From Plasmodiophora brassicae (taxonomy: Eukaryota > Endomyxa > Phytomyxea > Plasmodiophorida > Plasmodiophoridae): a stretch of DNA of 64,000 bases. Positions 43,761 to 54,883 of this stretch are shown here, piece after piece; the first letter of the stretch is position 1; each line of letters opens with the position of its first letter. The stretch covers positions 248,001-312,000 of the forward strand of contig JASFAU010000016.1 of NCBI GenBank assembly GCA_039704465.1. Reading direction: 5' to 3'. Both the position numbers and the translations under genes were made by a program. The notes below the pieces were generated by a model, which saw only the letters and a list, made by a program, of their open reading frames with translations, was not told the DNA's origin and did not search any database.

Positions 43761-44303
43761 TCAACGGCTCTGGGAGGGTCGGCCAGCAACGTTGCCCTGC
43801 CCGTGCGTATCGCGTCGACGATGTGACGATCGCCCACGAGGACGCTGCGGGCTGGGCGGAGGCGAATCAGGCGACGGGAGCACGTCTTCGTCGTCGTCAT
43901 CACTGGAACGGTTGTTGTCAGTCGAGCTGCTCGGTGCCCGTCGACGATGACGACGATGAGGCGTCCCTGGTCGATCGGCAAGTCCGTTTCGCTGCGGCGG
44001 CGGCGGCTGAACCGTTTCCACACTGTCCGGCGTCGCGACCTGAGCAGGCACTTCCGGCGATGATGGCGATGGCGCAGCGGGAACTTCCTCAGGAGCGGTC
44101 GTATTCGCTGTCACGACGACATCGTGCTTTGTCTCTGCCGACGGCTTGCCGGGCGCGTGCGTATGCTGCAGGAACAGGATCATCGAGAACACGGCAAGCG
44201 CAAGCACCAGCAACGTCAGGAACACCAGCGCCGCGCGCATCACCGCCTGCAACGCGCTCTCCGGCGTACGCTCGCACGCCAACGGATCCGCCTTGACCGG
44301 CAT
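43761..44303 (-). CDS. Small single-pass membrane protein, Pro/Ser/Arg-rich tail
   Basis: The ATG at 44303 gives a 180-residue protein. The short N-terminus MPVKADPLACERTPESALQ is followed by one strong transmembrane helix (AALVFLTLLVLALAVFSMIL, about residues 24-43). The other side is low-complexity: Thr/Pro/Ser/Val-rich first, then basic and acidic runs (HRRHRRRAPSSS, SSDDDDEDVL, PPPSPQRPRGR). The layout fits a type II or tail-exposed membrane protein whose long arm is disordered. Homologues were not recognised. The frame is open and on the only strand with a membrane segment, but such low-complexity GC-rich frames can be spurious. Confidence 0.5.
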   Translation of the reverse strand: MPVKADPLACERTPESALQAVMRAALVFLTLLVLALAVFSMILFLQHTHAPGKPSAETKHDVVVTANTTAPEEVPAAPSPSSPEVPAQVATPDSVETVQPPPPQRNGLADRPGTPHRRHRRRAPSSSTDNNRSSDDDDEDVLPSPDSPPPSPQRPRGRSSHRRRDTHGQGNVAGRPSQSR

Positions 44304-44933
44304 TGTCGCAGCGACTGCCAACTTCCTGCAGCTACTCTTCCGCGCCGCACGCAAATTGACAGTTCTAAATCCGGTCTTCCCCCCACGGGCGAACTGCCGC
44401 ATTTGCCGACCGACCGTGGCGGGCGGAGGAGGAGCAGCTTTCCAGTGCTCCCAAAATAGAAGGAGAAGTTGTCGAGAGATAGCGGCGGGTCGACCCGACC
44501 CGAGTCGACTCACGCGTGGAGAGGTCACGGGATTGCAGATGGTCTAGCGGGCTTGTGGTGGTCTCGGGACCTGCAGACCGCCACCCCTGGCCGCAGTTTC
44601 GAAGGCTGCAAGTCTGCAGGCCGTTGCAAACGAGTTTCGGATTGCCCTATAGGCTATAGCGCTGCATGTGTCCGCGTGCTTGCCCACTGTGTTGATCCTG
44701 TGTTCTAAAGATGCTGATATATAATGTCGGCTTTATGTCATCGGAAGCGTCATGAAGGTTGCGAACGACTCCACGGCAACGCCAGCTCCATCGACTGCCG
44801 CGGCGAGCAGTTAGCTGAGAAACGGCATCGCCTGACATCCATGTCTGATGACCCGTGGACCTCAGGGCTTGACCCGGGTCAGACCCGAATCGACACGTCC
44901 CTGACCCGCACGACCCGGGAACCTGGCCTTCTT
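44304..44933. other. Intergenic region with no supported gene
   Basis: About 630 bp lie between the membrane-protein gene and the left arm of a large inverted repeat. No coding, RNA or repeat signal was recognised beyond short direct matches. Confidence 0.4.
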
Positions 44934-45228
44934 CACGCAAAGACGCATTCGCGATATTCCGGTCGTCATCGCGTACGGCACGACGCTGCGCGTCACTCAT
45001 GGCGCACGCCGCTTCTCGCTCGGTCTGTATCGCCCCCGGCGGGAGATACGCCAAGCGCGTATGGATCGTTGGACGCGCCGCCTCCTTCAGCACTGGTCCC
45101 GCGCATATGGCGTCGACGACCACGCTGACCGAGGGTTCTTCATCGATGCAGTTATGAACTTCCTCGGTAGCTCTGATCAGTCCCGCGTCCCGACCCGTGA
45201 GCCCAGCGGCATCGTGCAATCATCTGGG
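44934..45228 (+). repeat. Left arm of a 295-bp inverted repeat
   Basis: Reading the reverse complement of this arm reproduces 45343-45637 almost base for base. The only difference I found is one substitution about 11 bases from the outer end. The arm starts CACGCAAAGACGCATTCGCG and ends CGTGCAATCATCTGGG. Its minus strand is an open frame (for example DAGLIRATEEVHNCIDEEP) that is identical in the other arm because of the repeat. Confidence 0.93.
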
Positions 45229-45342
45229 CGCCGTTAAGCATCAGTCGGGGCATGCATGCGTCCGAGAGTCGTATTGAATACAGTAGACCGTGTACCGCCA
45301 GTACCGGCAGTATGTCATGGGCGCGCCCCTCAGCGAGTGGCC

Positions 45343-45637
45343 CCCAGATGATTGCACGATGCCGCTGGGCTCACGGGTCGGGACGCGGGACTGATCAGAG
45401 CTACCGAGGAAGTTCATAACTGCATCGATGAAGAACCCTCGGTCAGCGTGGTCGTCGACGCCATATGCGCGGGACCAGTGCTGAAGGAGGCGGCGCGTCC
45501 AACGATCCATACGCGCTTGGCGTATCTCCCGCCGGGGGCGATACAGACCGAGCGAGAAGCGGCGTGCGCCATGAGTGACGCGCAGCGTCGTGCCGTACGC
45601 GATGACGACCGGAATATCGCGAATGCGTCGTTGCGTG
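45343..45637 (-). repeat. Right arm of a 295-bp inverted repeat
   Basis: Inverted copy of 44934-45228, separated from it by a 114-bp unique spacer (45229-45342). Identity is near 100%, so the duplication is recent, maintained by gene conversion, or an assembly artefact. No transposase, terminal short repeat or clear target-site duplication was seen at either outer end. Confidence 0.93.
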
Positions 45638-46560
45638 GTTCTGGCCGAATAGTCGTACATGATCTTCGTACTGGACGCACACGACTATACATGCGCAATC
45701 AGCACGAGAGCGCGACGTCGACAGACACAACGGGATGTGGCATACGAGGGTTCGTCGCCGCGACCCGGACGGACACTGCATCGTTCGGGGTAATTGTGAG
45801 CAGCGGCCCGAGCGCAAACGCGACAGGCGACGTTGACACGCCGACTACTACCTGGCCTACTGACGCCACTATTCGCACAGCAGATATGAACGCAACATGA
45901 CCAGCGGAAACGGCCTGTTCCAAACCTACCTTGCTCGCCGGTAACGACAGCCAGGCCGGTGACGGGCTCACCGTTTATCGCGCCGTCGCCACGAACCAGA
46001 ACTGATGGGGCCGAAATAATCGTGCAGCGATGCGCGCGAAGGAATAGACCGCCTCGTATATGCAGCTGAAGCAGTAGCTCGACGTCCGCCGTATCCGCGG
46101 CGCGGTCCCCGAACATGTCGACTGACGGCGATCTGAGTGGGTCCCCGCAAATGATCAGGCGACCATTCTCAACGAGTGAGCGATGGCCGACTTGGCCTGA
46201 ATGCACGTTACGTCGACAGTTCGTTTCGGTCCAGGCATCTGAATACCTTCCCGCATTTTCATGGTGGTACACGTCGCCGTGCCGCAATCCGGTCTGACCG
46301 GCGGCACTGACGGCTCCAGTTCGCGTCGTTTCCGTCTCGACGTCATGGCGTGACGCAGGCGGTGCACATGGGTCATGGGATCCGCACACATCAACGTCCA
46401 TCCGCCTACTGGCGCCATTATCGCGTGCCACGCCTTGCAGCGTTCGCCCAGATCGGCTCCGCGCACCACTCCGGCCGAGCGGAGTCAATCGGCAATCGAG
46501 CGCCACCGGGCGTTGAGTCACATCCGATTCGTTCGACGAAAACACGGCGCGTCGAGGCAA
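45638..46560 (-). other. Possible exons of an unknown minus-strand gene
   Basis: Two stretches look more protein-like than their surroundings. One, near 45700-45960, has strands such as GQVVVGVSTSPVAFALGP and LLTITPNDAVSVRVAATNP. The other, near 46000-46200, has LVENGRLIICGDPLRSP and VELLLQLHIRGGLFLRAH. Both are beta-rich, without lysine, and could belong to one spliced secreted or surface protein. No start, signal peptide or stop could be linked. The right arm of the inverted repeat abuts the 3' side, so the gene may be broken there. Confidence 0.25.
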
Positions 46561-46670
46561 CGTGGGGCGGGTGGCATTATGGCGGGGTCAGTGCCGCCGC
46601 TGGGCATGACGACCGCGTACGAACGCCGATGCGGAACGGGGGGTTGGGGCACGGCATGCGACGCTGAGCC

Positions 46671-48394
46671 ATGTGCAGGGAGTTTCGTGCGCGGGGGAAG
46701 GCGATGGTTGACTTCATCGCCGACTATTACGAGTCCATCGAGCGGTACGACGTGAAGAGCAGCGTTACGCCCGGGTACCTGGCGGCACGCCTGCCGGCCG
46801 AAGCGCCCGTGCTGGGGCAACCGTGGTCGGATATAATGCGTGATGTTACCGAGCACATCCTGCCGGGCATGACGCACTGGCAGAGGTGCGTCTGGAACCT
46901 GGAACCGCCAATACCCGCACTCATCGTGTGCCCGACGTGTGTGTGTGTCTTCCCCAGTCCCCGGTTCCACGCGTTCTTTCCCGCACAGACGTCGTTCCCT
47001 GCAATGCTGGGCGACATGCTGTCCGGGTGCTTCAACGCAATCGGCTTAAGGTCGGGCGGTTTCGACGCAGGGCGCTGGTCGGCTGGCCACTCACGTGGGG
47101 ATAGCTGGATTGCGAGCCCCGCGATGACCGAACTGGAGACCGTGGTCATGGACTGGACAGCAAGCATGCTTGGCCTCCCTGCCAAGTTTCTGTCCCGCGG
47201 CACGGGCGGTGGTGTCATCCAAGGGACGGCGAGTGAATCGGCGCTGGTCGCTGCGTTCGTTGCCCGCGACGTTGCCCTGTGCGTGCATCAAGGCAAGAGC
47301 ATTGGCGAATGCTGTGCGTACTTGACGAAGCACCGGCACGCCTGCTTCGACAAAGCCCTGAGGCTTTCCGGCATTCGACATGTACGGATCGTCGACGACG
47401 CCGATGGACTGCAACGGGCGATTCAACAGGTAGGATGGCTGCTGGTACACCGTTTCGTTGCTGTTCGTTGGAAGAGTAACCTGCTCAAGTAGGACCTTAA
47501 CGACAACCTTCTTCCAGTCTTCTTGGGGTGCACACTCGGTACGACGTCGACAGTGGCGTTCGATGACCTGTCCACTCTCGTGCCTGTCGCAAACAAGTTT
47601 GGCGTTTACGTTCATGTCGATGCTGCGTAGGCATCCATCGATCGCTTTGTTCGCATCATGACTAGAACTTGAACCGCTCTGTGTGCACAGGTACGCTGGG
47701 GCGGCTTTCGTGTGCCCAGAATTCCGGTCTGTTCTGGACGGCGTTCAGGGTGTTGATAGCTTCTGCTTTAACGCACACAAGTAAGCAGGTTCTTGGTGCT
47801 TTGTGTGCGCAACATATAACGACATTGGTCAGGTGGTTGATGACCAATTTCGACTGTTCCATTATGTTCGTTGGCGACAGAATGGCGTTACAAAGAGTCA
47901 TGTGTAGCTCCATGGAAATCCTGCGAAGCAAATCAGACACGGTTCCAGGGGTTGCCACTCTTCGCGATTGGCAAATCGGCCTGGGACGCCGGTTCCGCGC
48001 GTTGAAACTCTGGTTCGTGATTCGTACATTCGGCGTGGCTGGGTTGCAACAGCACATCAGACACCAATGCCAACTAGCCGAAACGTTCGAGGAACTGGTC
48101 CTCCAGGACAACCGTTTCGAACTGTATTGCCCACGTGCGCTTGGTCTTGTCTGTTTTCGGGCTCGTTCCCCGGTAGATATCAGCTCGGCGAACAATGCAA
48201 CGATTCGGATTTTCGAACATATCGACCGGTCTGGCGACATATTCCTCGTCCAGTCCTCAATCGACGGCGAAACGTTTATTCGGTTCTGTATCTGCTCTCC
48301 TTTAACCACTGCTGATCACGTTGAGTCGGCTTGGCGCTCGATACAAAGAGCAGCTGACGCGGTCCTCGCGTCTAACCGTGCTCCTAATTCCTAA
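46671..48394 (+). CDS. Aromatic-L-amino-acid/tyrosine decarboxylase (PLP group II)
   Basis: Pyridoxal-phosphate enzyme that decarboxylates Trp, Tyr or DOPA-type amino acids to amines. The start ATG at 46671 gives [20 protein letters not shown], matching the family N-terminus. Blocks follow: [49 protein letters not shown] and [20 protein letters not shown]. Then come [11 protein letters not shown], the cofactor-binding HVDAA|YAG across an intron (about 47629-47692), and the Schiff-base lysine in FNAHK just before another intron. After it come [32 protein letters not shown] and LVCFRAR. The stop is at 48392-48394. All catalytic landmarks are intact and introns are short. Substrate preference cannot be read from sequence. 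Confidence 0.9.
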
Positions 48395-48445
48395 ATCAGA
48401 CCATTTGGGGAACATGACGGGTGGACCCAATCTCGGATGACACTT

Positions 48446-51400
48446 TTATGCAAACGACGAGTCGGCAGGAGTAGTTGCCTCTTCTTCGGTGTCAGATTGC
48501 TTTGTAAGCACAATGGGTGCATTGCGCAGCACTTCACAGATGGTATCCATCATCATGAAGAGGGACGACTGGCACGCAGAGAGGTCCCTCCTGAGACGCA
48601 CCTCCGTCTTGACCCTGTTCAGTGACTGCCACACGTCGTCGTGCCCAGCAAACTTGCGTTGGCGCACGTGGCCGATAACAGACATAATGAGCTGGGATTC
48701 GATAAGCACGTTCAGCGACATGTAATACAAAACATGCTGGAGTTGTGGCGCCTACCGGTTCAACCTGTCTCCAATTCGATAACAGCTGGTTCCAGGACGA
48801 GGTGCTGGCAGCCATTGACGATACCGAGGAAGACGACTGGCTGCGTCTGAACGCCCCGTCTGTCTTGCTGTTGATCGGCGGGAGCTGGGATTCAACGAGT
48901 GATCCTGGATGCGAGCTGGTTGTTAGCAGCATAGCACGTACTCTTCGCATCACATACCATCCGTGGGCTCTGCCGGGATCCTGGCTCTAGCATACGATTT
49001 GCACACAAGCCCAACGGAATGGCAAACGTCGATAAAGCCGTCAACCGAAACCATGAACTCCCGCTTCCTGTGGCCCTTCTTCGTGGAGATCGCGCCCGCT
49101 AGATCCTGTGCCCGACTACCGTCAGTGGCCAGATACATATTTCAAGGCGTGTTGACCGACAGGTTCGGTTGCTCCAGGTGCCGACATCAATGACGCATCG
49201 ATCATAGTGTTGTACACGTTGAAGATATCGAGAGAGCTGACCGGTTCACGTTTAACAACCATGGTCGGCGCATTTTCAACAGCCTGTAGCATGTCGAACG
49301 CGGCGAGGAATTGAGAGAAGTCGATCCAGCCGGATTCATCTACGCATTCATCGAGCCACATCAGTGACGAGCAAAGACAGGGTCGACCACACATACCGAA
49401 ATCGAGTGCGCTAAACAGCGACCTTAACTCTAGATCACTGGTCGCAGTTTCCTGTCGCCATTGACGGTGTATGCATTCAATAAGAACATCGCCATCAACG
49501 GTTTCGTGGTGTCGAGCGGCCTTGCTTGTATCTGGGCACGGCCAGTGAGTCGCTGAAGCAGCAATAGAGATTCGAGAGTAATCATGGCTGTACCCTGGGT
49601 CCTAGACACAGCTTGTTTGAACACTGCCGTCCGAAACAGCAGCGTGTCGTTGGAGAAAATGGAATCGATAACCGCTTGCGCTATCTGTAAACGGGTTATG
49701 GCCATGTCTTCAGTCGCGGGAGCGGTACGCATACCTGCTTCGTAATGACGATGTGCCCGTCGATATCGTCCAGCCTGTTCCGGTTCGATGGTGTTGCAAT
49801 AGTCTCGATGCACTTCTTGATCGTTGAAACCACCATGGTGACGAAGGCAAAATCCTCGTTGCCCAGGTTGCCTTCGCCGGTGTTGATGATGCCGCACAGG
49901 CGTCCAAACATGACAATACGGGGGACGGATAACCAACGTCGCGTCTTGACAACGTAAACCAACTGGAAATTGGGGACGGTTACATGAAGCGATTTCTGGG
50001 ACATTCAATACCCAGACCTCAACGATGTTGTGCTCGGCGAGTTTAACAACGCCGTACTTGGAGACGAACTCTTTGTAGATGAACTGGCAGATTGACGGTT
50101 CGACAAGCGCTTCAGAGTTGGGTGTCGCAGCGAGCGACATTTGATTGATCCGATCGAAGTACAATTCGATAACCGTCTTCAACGTGGCACGAAGCGACGG
50201 ACGGCGAAGTTTCGATGCATCGGGGGTCGGTAACGTCAGCAATGGTTCAAATCCGCCCAGAGGGCCCCGATCGATCTTGGGAGGTGAGACGAGCTCAGCT
50301 TTTGTGAAGGACCGAGTCTGCATGACAGGTCAAATCCGTCCCCATTGACGCAGTGCCTCTTCGACGTTAAAGACCTGGCAGCTCGCCGGCTTATAGTTCG
50401 CTTTGACGGCCAGACGATCAAGGAGCTTCCTGGCTGCAGAAACGGATACGCTCTCAAGGGCGTCCAGTTTTAAGGCAATGGACTATGCCTCAGTGGATCA
50501 GACGTCGCATACTCCAGTTCCCAGTACAGTTATAGCCGACCTGCTGCTCCTCGACTTCATTCAGCATCGACGTCAGCACGTCAGATTGCCCGAGAGCCTC
50601 CGATGAAACATCGATGGACGCGCGAAACTCTAGCGAGAATGTTTTCAGCCGCAGTCCAATGCCAGTGACCTAGCATGCATTAGCAACGATATCGGGCAGA
50701 ACGAAGTGCAAATGCGGGCACACCTTCATGAACCACATTCCTGGCTGCATTTCGCGACTAGACAGCTGCAGGAAGGCATATTTCGAACCGCGCGTCCGTA
50801 CTTGATGCGTTTTCATCAACGTGGTCGGCACGTTGTCGCGGTTCAGCAGCAGCTGGATGTAGTTCACTTTATCGCCGGCGGGACTCTGCGTCAGGAGCAG
50901 GGACACGCCCCCGGATCCGATGTTTTTACTGATCTCGAACGAAAAGAAGGCCTGACGAGCACGTGATCATGTCAGCAGATCGCAAGTCGCTGTCAGTCAC
51001 GCGTTTTAGCAGACCGAATTCGTGGTGCATGTGCGTATAACACGCATGCCACTGGTCAGCCTAGTAACTTGGACCGGCAGGCCTTCAACAAGGTGCGTAT
51101 CGATCGTGAGCGCGGGTGCATCTCCGAGATCGCGAAGAATGGGTTGTTTCACTTCCCGGAACGTGCCACCGTCGCTGCTGGCTACGACCGCCTTCCGCGT
51201 CGCGCCATCATCGACAGCACAGGAGTCGTTCTCCGACACCTCGGCGAAGTTCAGCACGTGCGTGGTGTTCTGTTGATGTTTTAGCACGGCATTGCACCAT
51301 ATAGCCAAACAGCCATACTTCAAGGGATGCCTTGACGGACTTAACATATTTCTCCCAGCGATCTGCTTTCGCTGCTTCATTCTCTACATCACGCTGTAGT

Positions 51401-51917
51401 TGCTCCAACTTGACTTTCGCGACGTTACGAATGGCACTCTTCTTGTGGGACAATTCGGCAAGCTGGCAAACGCGTTAGCGGTGCCATAGGAAAGGGCGCA
51501 ACGGGAGAGAGCGTACAGTCCAGTCGAAGGCGAGCCTGCGGCGAATTTCGCAGAGGACCATCTCGACCGTCATCGAGAACGTCTTCAGGTGCCGTCGCAG
51601 GATGCCGACCAAGGCGGCCGCCGCTGTGGATCCGCCACAAAACTCGGGCCGGTCCGACATGTCGATGAGGACCGAGTCCCAGATCTTCATCTCGCCCAGC
51701 GACGCCTCCAAATTCTGCAGGTGCGCCATCTGGCCAGCATGGCTCAATGATTACCCGAACATCAGCCTCAATCCCGTACGAATGGATCATGGGAGCGATT
51801 ACTAAACTGGCTCTTCTTGCGTCGAGCCAGCCGCCACGACGACAGCAGCGATTCGAGGGTGTCGCGGAGGTCGGCAGCGGGATCGCGGTGATGGGCCGAC
51901 ATACTTTGGGACGACAT
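48446..51917 (-). CDS. Unknown cytoskeletal-type protein, many exons
   Basis: The ATG at 51917 gives MSSQSMSAHHRDPAADLRDT, followed by LESLLSSWRLARRKKSQ and a donor. Later exons read AHLQNLEASLGEMKIWDSVL, LKTFSMTVEMVLCEIRRRLA, the coiled coil KLEQLQRDVENEAAKADRWE and VKSVKASLEVWLFG. Near 50100-50323 comes LRATLKTVIELYFDRINQMS...EPSICQFIYKEFVSKYGVVK, a helical block of a kind seen in flagellar/cytoskeletal proteins. Then WIDFSQFLAAFDMLQAVE and a final exon ending TKQSDTEEEATTPADSSFA. Exon borders were mostly not fixed, and a split into two genes cannot be excluded. No enzymatic motif was seen. Its start codon is only 63 bp from that of the EF-hand gene on the other strand. Confidence 0.5.
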
Positions 51918-51980
51918 TGCTGAGGAGACCAGGTACGCGTGCCCGTCGAATCTCGGGCAGATTCATCCGAGGCAAGCGCC

Positions 51981-52298
51981 ATGTCGGAACCGTGTTCGCT
52001 CGTCACGTTGCGGATCGCGTTCCGCCTAATGGACTTCGACAACGACGGTGTCGTTTCGGAAGCCGACCTGCGACGGTGGATGACGGGCATAACGCCGATA
52101 TCATCACCAGATCAGATCTCGTCCATGCATGCGTGGGCGGCGTCACTCTCCCGATCCCAGCGTATCGATTTCCCCACGTTCGTCGCGCTGGCGACCGTGT
52201 CCGGAGAGCAATTGCCCGCCCTACGCGCCGAGCTCGACCGCCGGTACCCGCAGCCGTCATCAAAGATGCGACGACCACGCCAGCATCAACCTCCTTGA
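51981..52298 (+). CDS. Small EF-hand protein
   Basis: A 105-residue protein from the ATG at 51981 (MSEPCSLVTLRIAFRLMDF). The first EF-hand loop, DFDNDGVVSEAD, has Asp at positions 1, 3 and 5 and Gly at 6, so it should bind calcium; position 12 is Asp where Glu is usual. The second helix-loop-helix (SRSQRIDFPTFVAL) has a shortened, degenerate loop. The C-terminus is basic. An in-frame codon at 51939 is possible but not an ATG. It may work with the divergent cytoskeletal-type gene, since the two share a promoter, but that is inference. Confidence 0.65.
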   Translation: MSEPCSLVTLRIAFRLMDFDNDGVVSEADLRRWMTGITPISSPDQISSMHAWAASLSRSQRIDFPTFVALATVSGEQLPALRAELDRRYPQPSSKMRRPRQHQPP

Positions 52299-52677
52299 CA
52301 TCAACTCGAGTATCATTTGTAAAGTGACACGCACCTGCGCTATCTTCGTTTGACTGCCGCCGTTGGGCGAAGTGGTCCGCACACGGATTTTGCAGCCGCA
52401 AGGCAGCAGGTTCGCACTGCGGACGACGCAAAAACAAACGCGCGGGCGATGACGAAGCAAAAACATCAATTTCTAAACCCAGCTTTCTTAGATGCGCTGC
52501 ATCGATGCAGAGAGCTACTGTAGTTTGTGCTCGGGATGCCCATTGTTCTGGTTTTGCCTGGCAACGCGGCTGCTCCACGTACGGGTCAATCTTCGTGCTT
52601 TTGCCGCCCGACGAAGTGCCGGTCCCCGGTCGTTAGGTGTATTACCGCCTGATGCACAACGATTGCAAGCGGAACGT

Positions 52678-53684
52678 TCACTGGTTTTGTGCGGCTGCAA
52701 CGCCCTCGTTGCGGTCGGCAACGAGTTTGGCAATTTCCTTTTTCACGGCGAGCGAGACGTAGACGCCGACGAGGAGCAACAGAACGGTCGCTGCAAGCAC
52801 GGGACGTCAGCGCGAGTCGGGTTCGATTTCGGGTCGTTCCAAACCCGTCACAATAAATATGAGAATCCCGATTTCGCTGGTACCCAACGGGTTGGACGCT
52901 ATGGCGAACGCACCTCAGTGTGACCAAAACCAGCATCGGGCCATGTCGATCGTATTACCGGTGAACAAGTTGCTGATCCCGGACACGTTAGCACCGACAA
53001 CCACCTCGATGATCGTCAGCGGTATGATGCCAACGCAAGCCAGCGCGTACGTCGCCAAGGAGACGGCCATCAGTCCGAAGGTATAGTTGGACACGGCGAA
53101 CGGGACAAATGGCGACATCCTAGGCAATGTCAGGTGCTGCCAGATGAAGCGCCCCCGAACGCAGACCTCAACATCAGCATGAGCTTGAACCCATGCCGCC
53201 CGATCGCCTGGTCGATGATGCGTATCTTGTCCCGGCCCTCTGCGTCCGTCCACGCCTGGACCTGCGAGCGACACGCCGACCTGGCCATCAGGAAGGCTGC
53301 GACAGCCCCAATCGTACTGCCAGAGAGATTCAGGGCCCCATTTGCACATCATAGATTTTGTTACCTGCCCAGGAACGTCGCGACCGTGCAAAGCACACTG
53401 CCCCGGACCATGCCAAACGCCTCAGCGAACACGTACCCGCCCACCATCGTCAGCAGCGATCCGCCCAGCAGCACGATCGTCGCCAGAGCAAACACGAGCG
53501 CGAACAGGACCGTGGCGGCGCCGGGCCCGAACCGAACCAGCACGGTCGCCGTCGCAACCGACACCGACGTGATCGGCCCACGCAGCTCAACGGCAATGAC
53601 GGCGGCCGCGACGACCACGGCGGCGAAGGCCAGCGACCGGGCCCAGCCGTGCCACCGACTGCGACCCGTCTTCCCGGCATCCAT
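52678..53684 (-). CDS. TVP38/TMEM64-family (VTT domain) membrane protein
   Basis: Multi-pass protein related to Tvp38, TMEM64 and DedA, found on Golgi and ER membranes and linked to lipid scrambling and ion homeostasis. The ATG at 53684 gives MDAGKTGRSRWHGWARS and a first helix (LAFAAVVVAAAVIAVEL). The VTT core follows: LFALVFALATIVLLGGSLLTMVGGYVFAEAFG, an intron, IGAVAAFLMARWACRSQVQA, and DQAIGRHGFKLMLMLR. After another intron come RMSPFVPFAVSNYTFGLMAV and ACVGIIPLTIIEVVVGA. A last exon adds one more helix and the tail EIAKLVADRNEGVAAAQNQ. The FxxxxGR-like glycine/arginine features of the domain are present. The stop is at 52678-52680. Confidence 0.82.
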
Positions 53685-53774
53685 CCAATGTGCCCCGTCT
53701 CACGCCGGCGCGTACGCTGTCGACCACACACCCCCAAGGCGACACACGCTACCGCATGCCGCAGCGGGTCGTTT

Positions 53775-54465
53775 TCAAATCTGGCCTTGCCGGCGATGAC
53801 GGAATCTGCGACCGATGAGGCGGCGACTGAATAGAGCCCCGTCCAAAAATGCAGCCCGCCGGGCCCCCGTACAGTGCTCGTTGGCTGCAGTGTTTCGCAG
53901 CGTGGCAGCTGCAGCGCCGATCCGAGCCGCAAAACGACGCCGGTCCGGAGCAGCAGCGGCAATTAGGGCGTTCATGTATTTAAGCAGCAGGGCGCGATCG
54001 CCGGCGTTCACCGGTTGGGACTTACGGGCCGATCGACCGCGGCCGGATCGGGCGGCCGGTTGCCGTCGCGGTGATGCTTCGCCTTGGATGCCGCCGCGAA
54101 ATGGGATAGGCGGGACGATCGACGGATGTGGACCGGGCTGAACGGCAACGGGTTCCCGTTGTCGGCGCGTGGTCGCTTTCGGGGGCAGCGGGACGGCACA
54201 TCCCGGTTCGAGATTGACCGAAGTGCACGGAGTGCCCTGCAACAAGGAGTGTGTCAGAACGGTGCCAGATTCGTACTGAATATTTCGCAACGGACTCTCT
54301 CGGGACAGGGGCTACCCCAGCGGAATCAGCCCCGGACGACGACGACAACGGCGGTTCAGCAGTCGGCTTCGGCGGAGCGAACCGCAGGAGCCGGCTCAGC
54401 GACGGCGGTGTATATTCCTTGATGCGCTGACTCAGCGGCCGAGGCCGCTTCTCGATGTGCTTCAA
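53775..54465 (-). CDS. Doubtful hypothetical minus-strand coding region
   Basis: A better-than-background stretch near 54300-54465 reads HIEKRPRPLSQRIKEYTPPS and LLRFAPPKPTAEPP. A second near 53830-54000 has a short helix (LLLKYMNALIAAAAPDRRRF) followed by Ala/Arg-rich helices. They are in different frames and could be exons of one gene. No start, no domain and no secure splice pair were found. The high Arg/Ala/Pro content warns that part of it may be chance. Confidence 0.25.
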
Positions 54466-54512
54466 CAGGTGACTGCGACCCGGCGTCAGACCCAGTCGGC
54501 GGGATCGCCCAA

Positions 54513-54671
54513 TCAGGCCGCGACGTACTGATCGAGGTCGCTAGGGAACACGGGGACACTGGGCATCGGGCACGTCTGCCGATACGTGGACGCGATGATC
54601 GTCGGCGGGCACACATGGCGGACGTCCTGCGACATCGGGATCCCGCCGTCGTCGTACGGGTCGACGGCCAT
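54513..54671 (-). CDS. Very small hypothetical protein or exon (52 codons)
   Basis: A complete ATG-to-stop frame reading MAVDPYDDGGIPMSQDVRHV and then CPPTIIASTYRQTCPMPSVP, ending DLDQYVAA. It has balanced composition with two cysteines and is not Arg/Ser-rich, unlike nearby chance frames. It could be a tiny gene or the only visible exon of a larger one. No homologue was recognised. Confidence 0.3.
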   Translation of the reverse strand: MAVDPYDDGGIPMSQDVRHVCPPTIIASTYRQTCPMPSVPVFPSDLDQYVAA

Positions 54672-54883
54672 GGCCGCCCGCGACCTGCCACGTCACGCGC
54701 CGCTTTCAACGACCCGCCCCGCCAGAATAAAAATCGTCCGCATCGCACCTCGCGGCAGCGACCCCGGTGCCGCTGCTGCTGCAGCAGCGTCCAGGATCTG
54801 ATGGCGCTCGGTCAGCCATCAAAACGACGCCGCCCACAACTCCCTGACAGAGTCGGGCGCCAAAATTGACAATTGCGACAGAG

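Noticed and set aside
45352..45900. Two apparent genes with identical proteins at 44.6-45.2 kb (-) and 45.35-45.9 kb (+)
   Set aside because: The shared protein sequence is simply the inverted repeat read on opposite strands. The frames diverge into unrelated sequence at the arm ends, and no domain is present.
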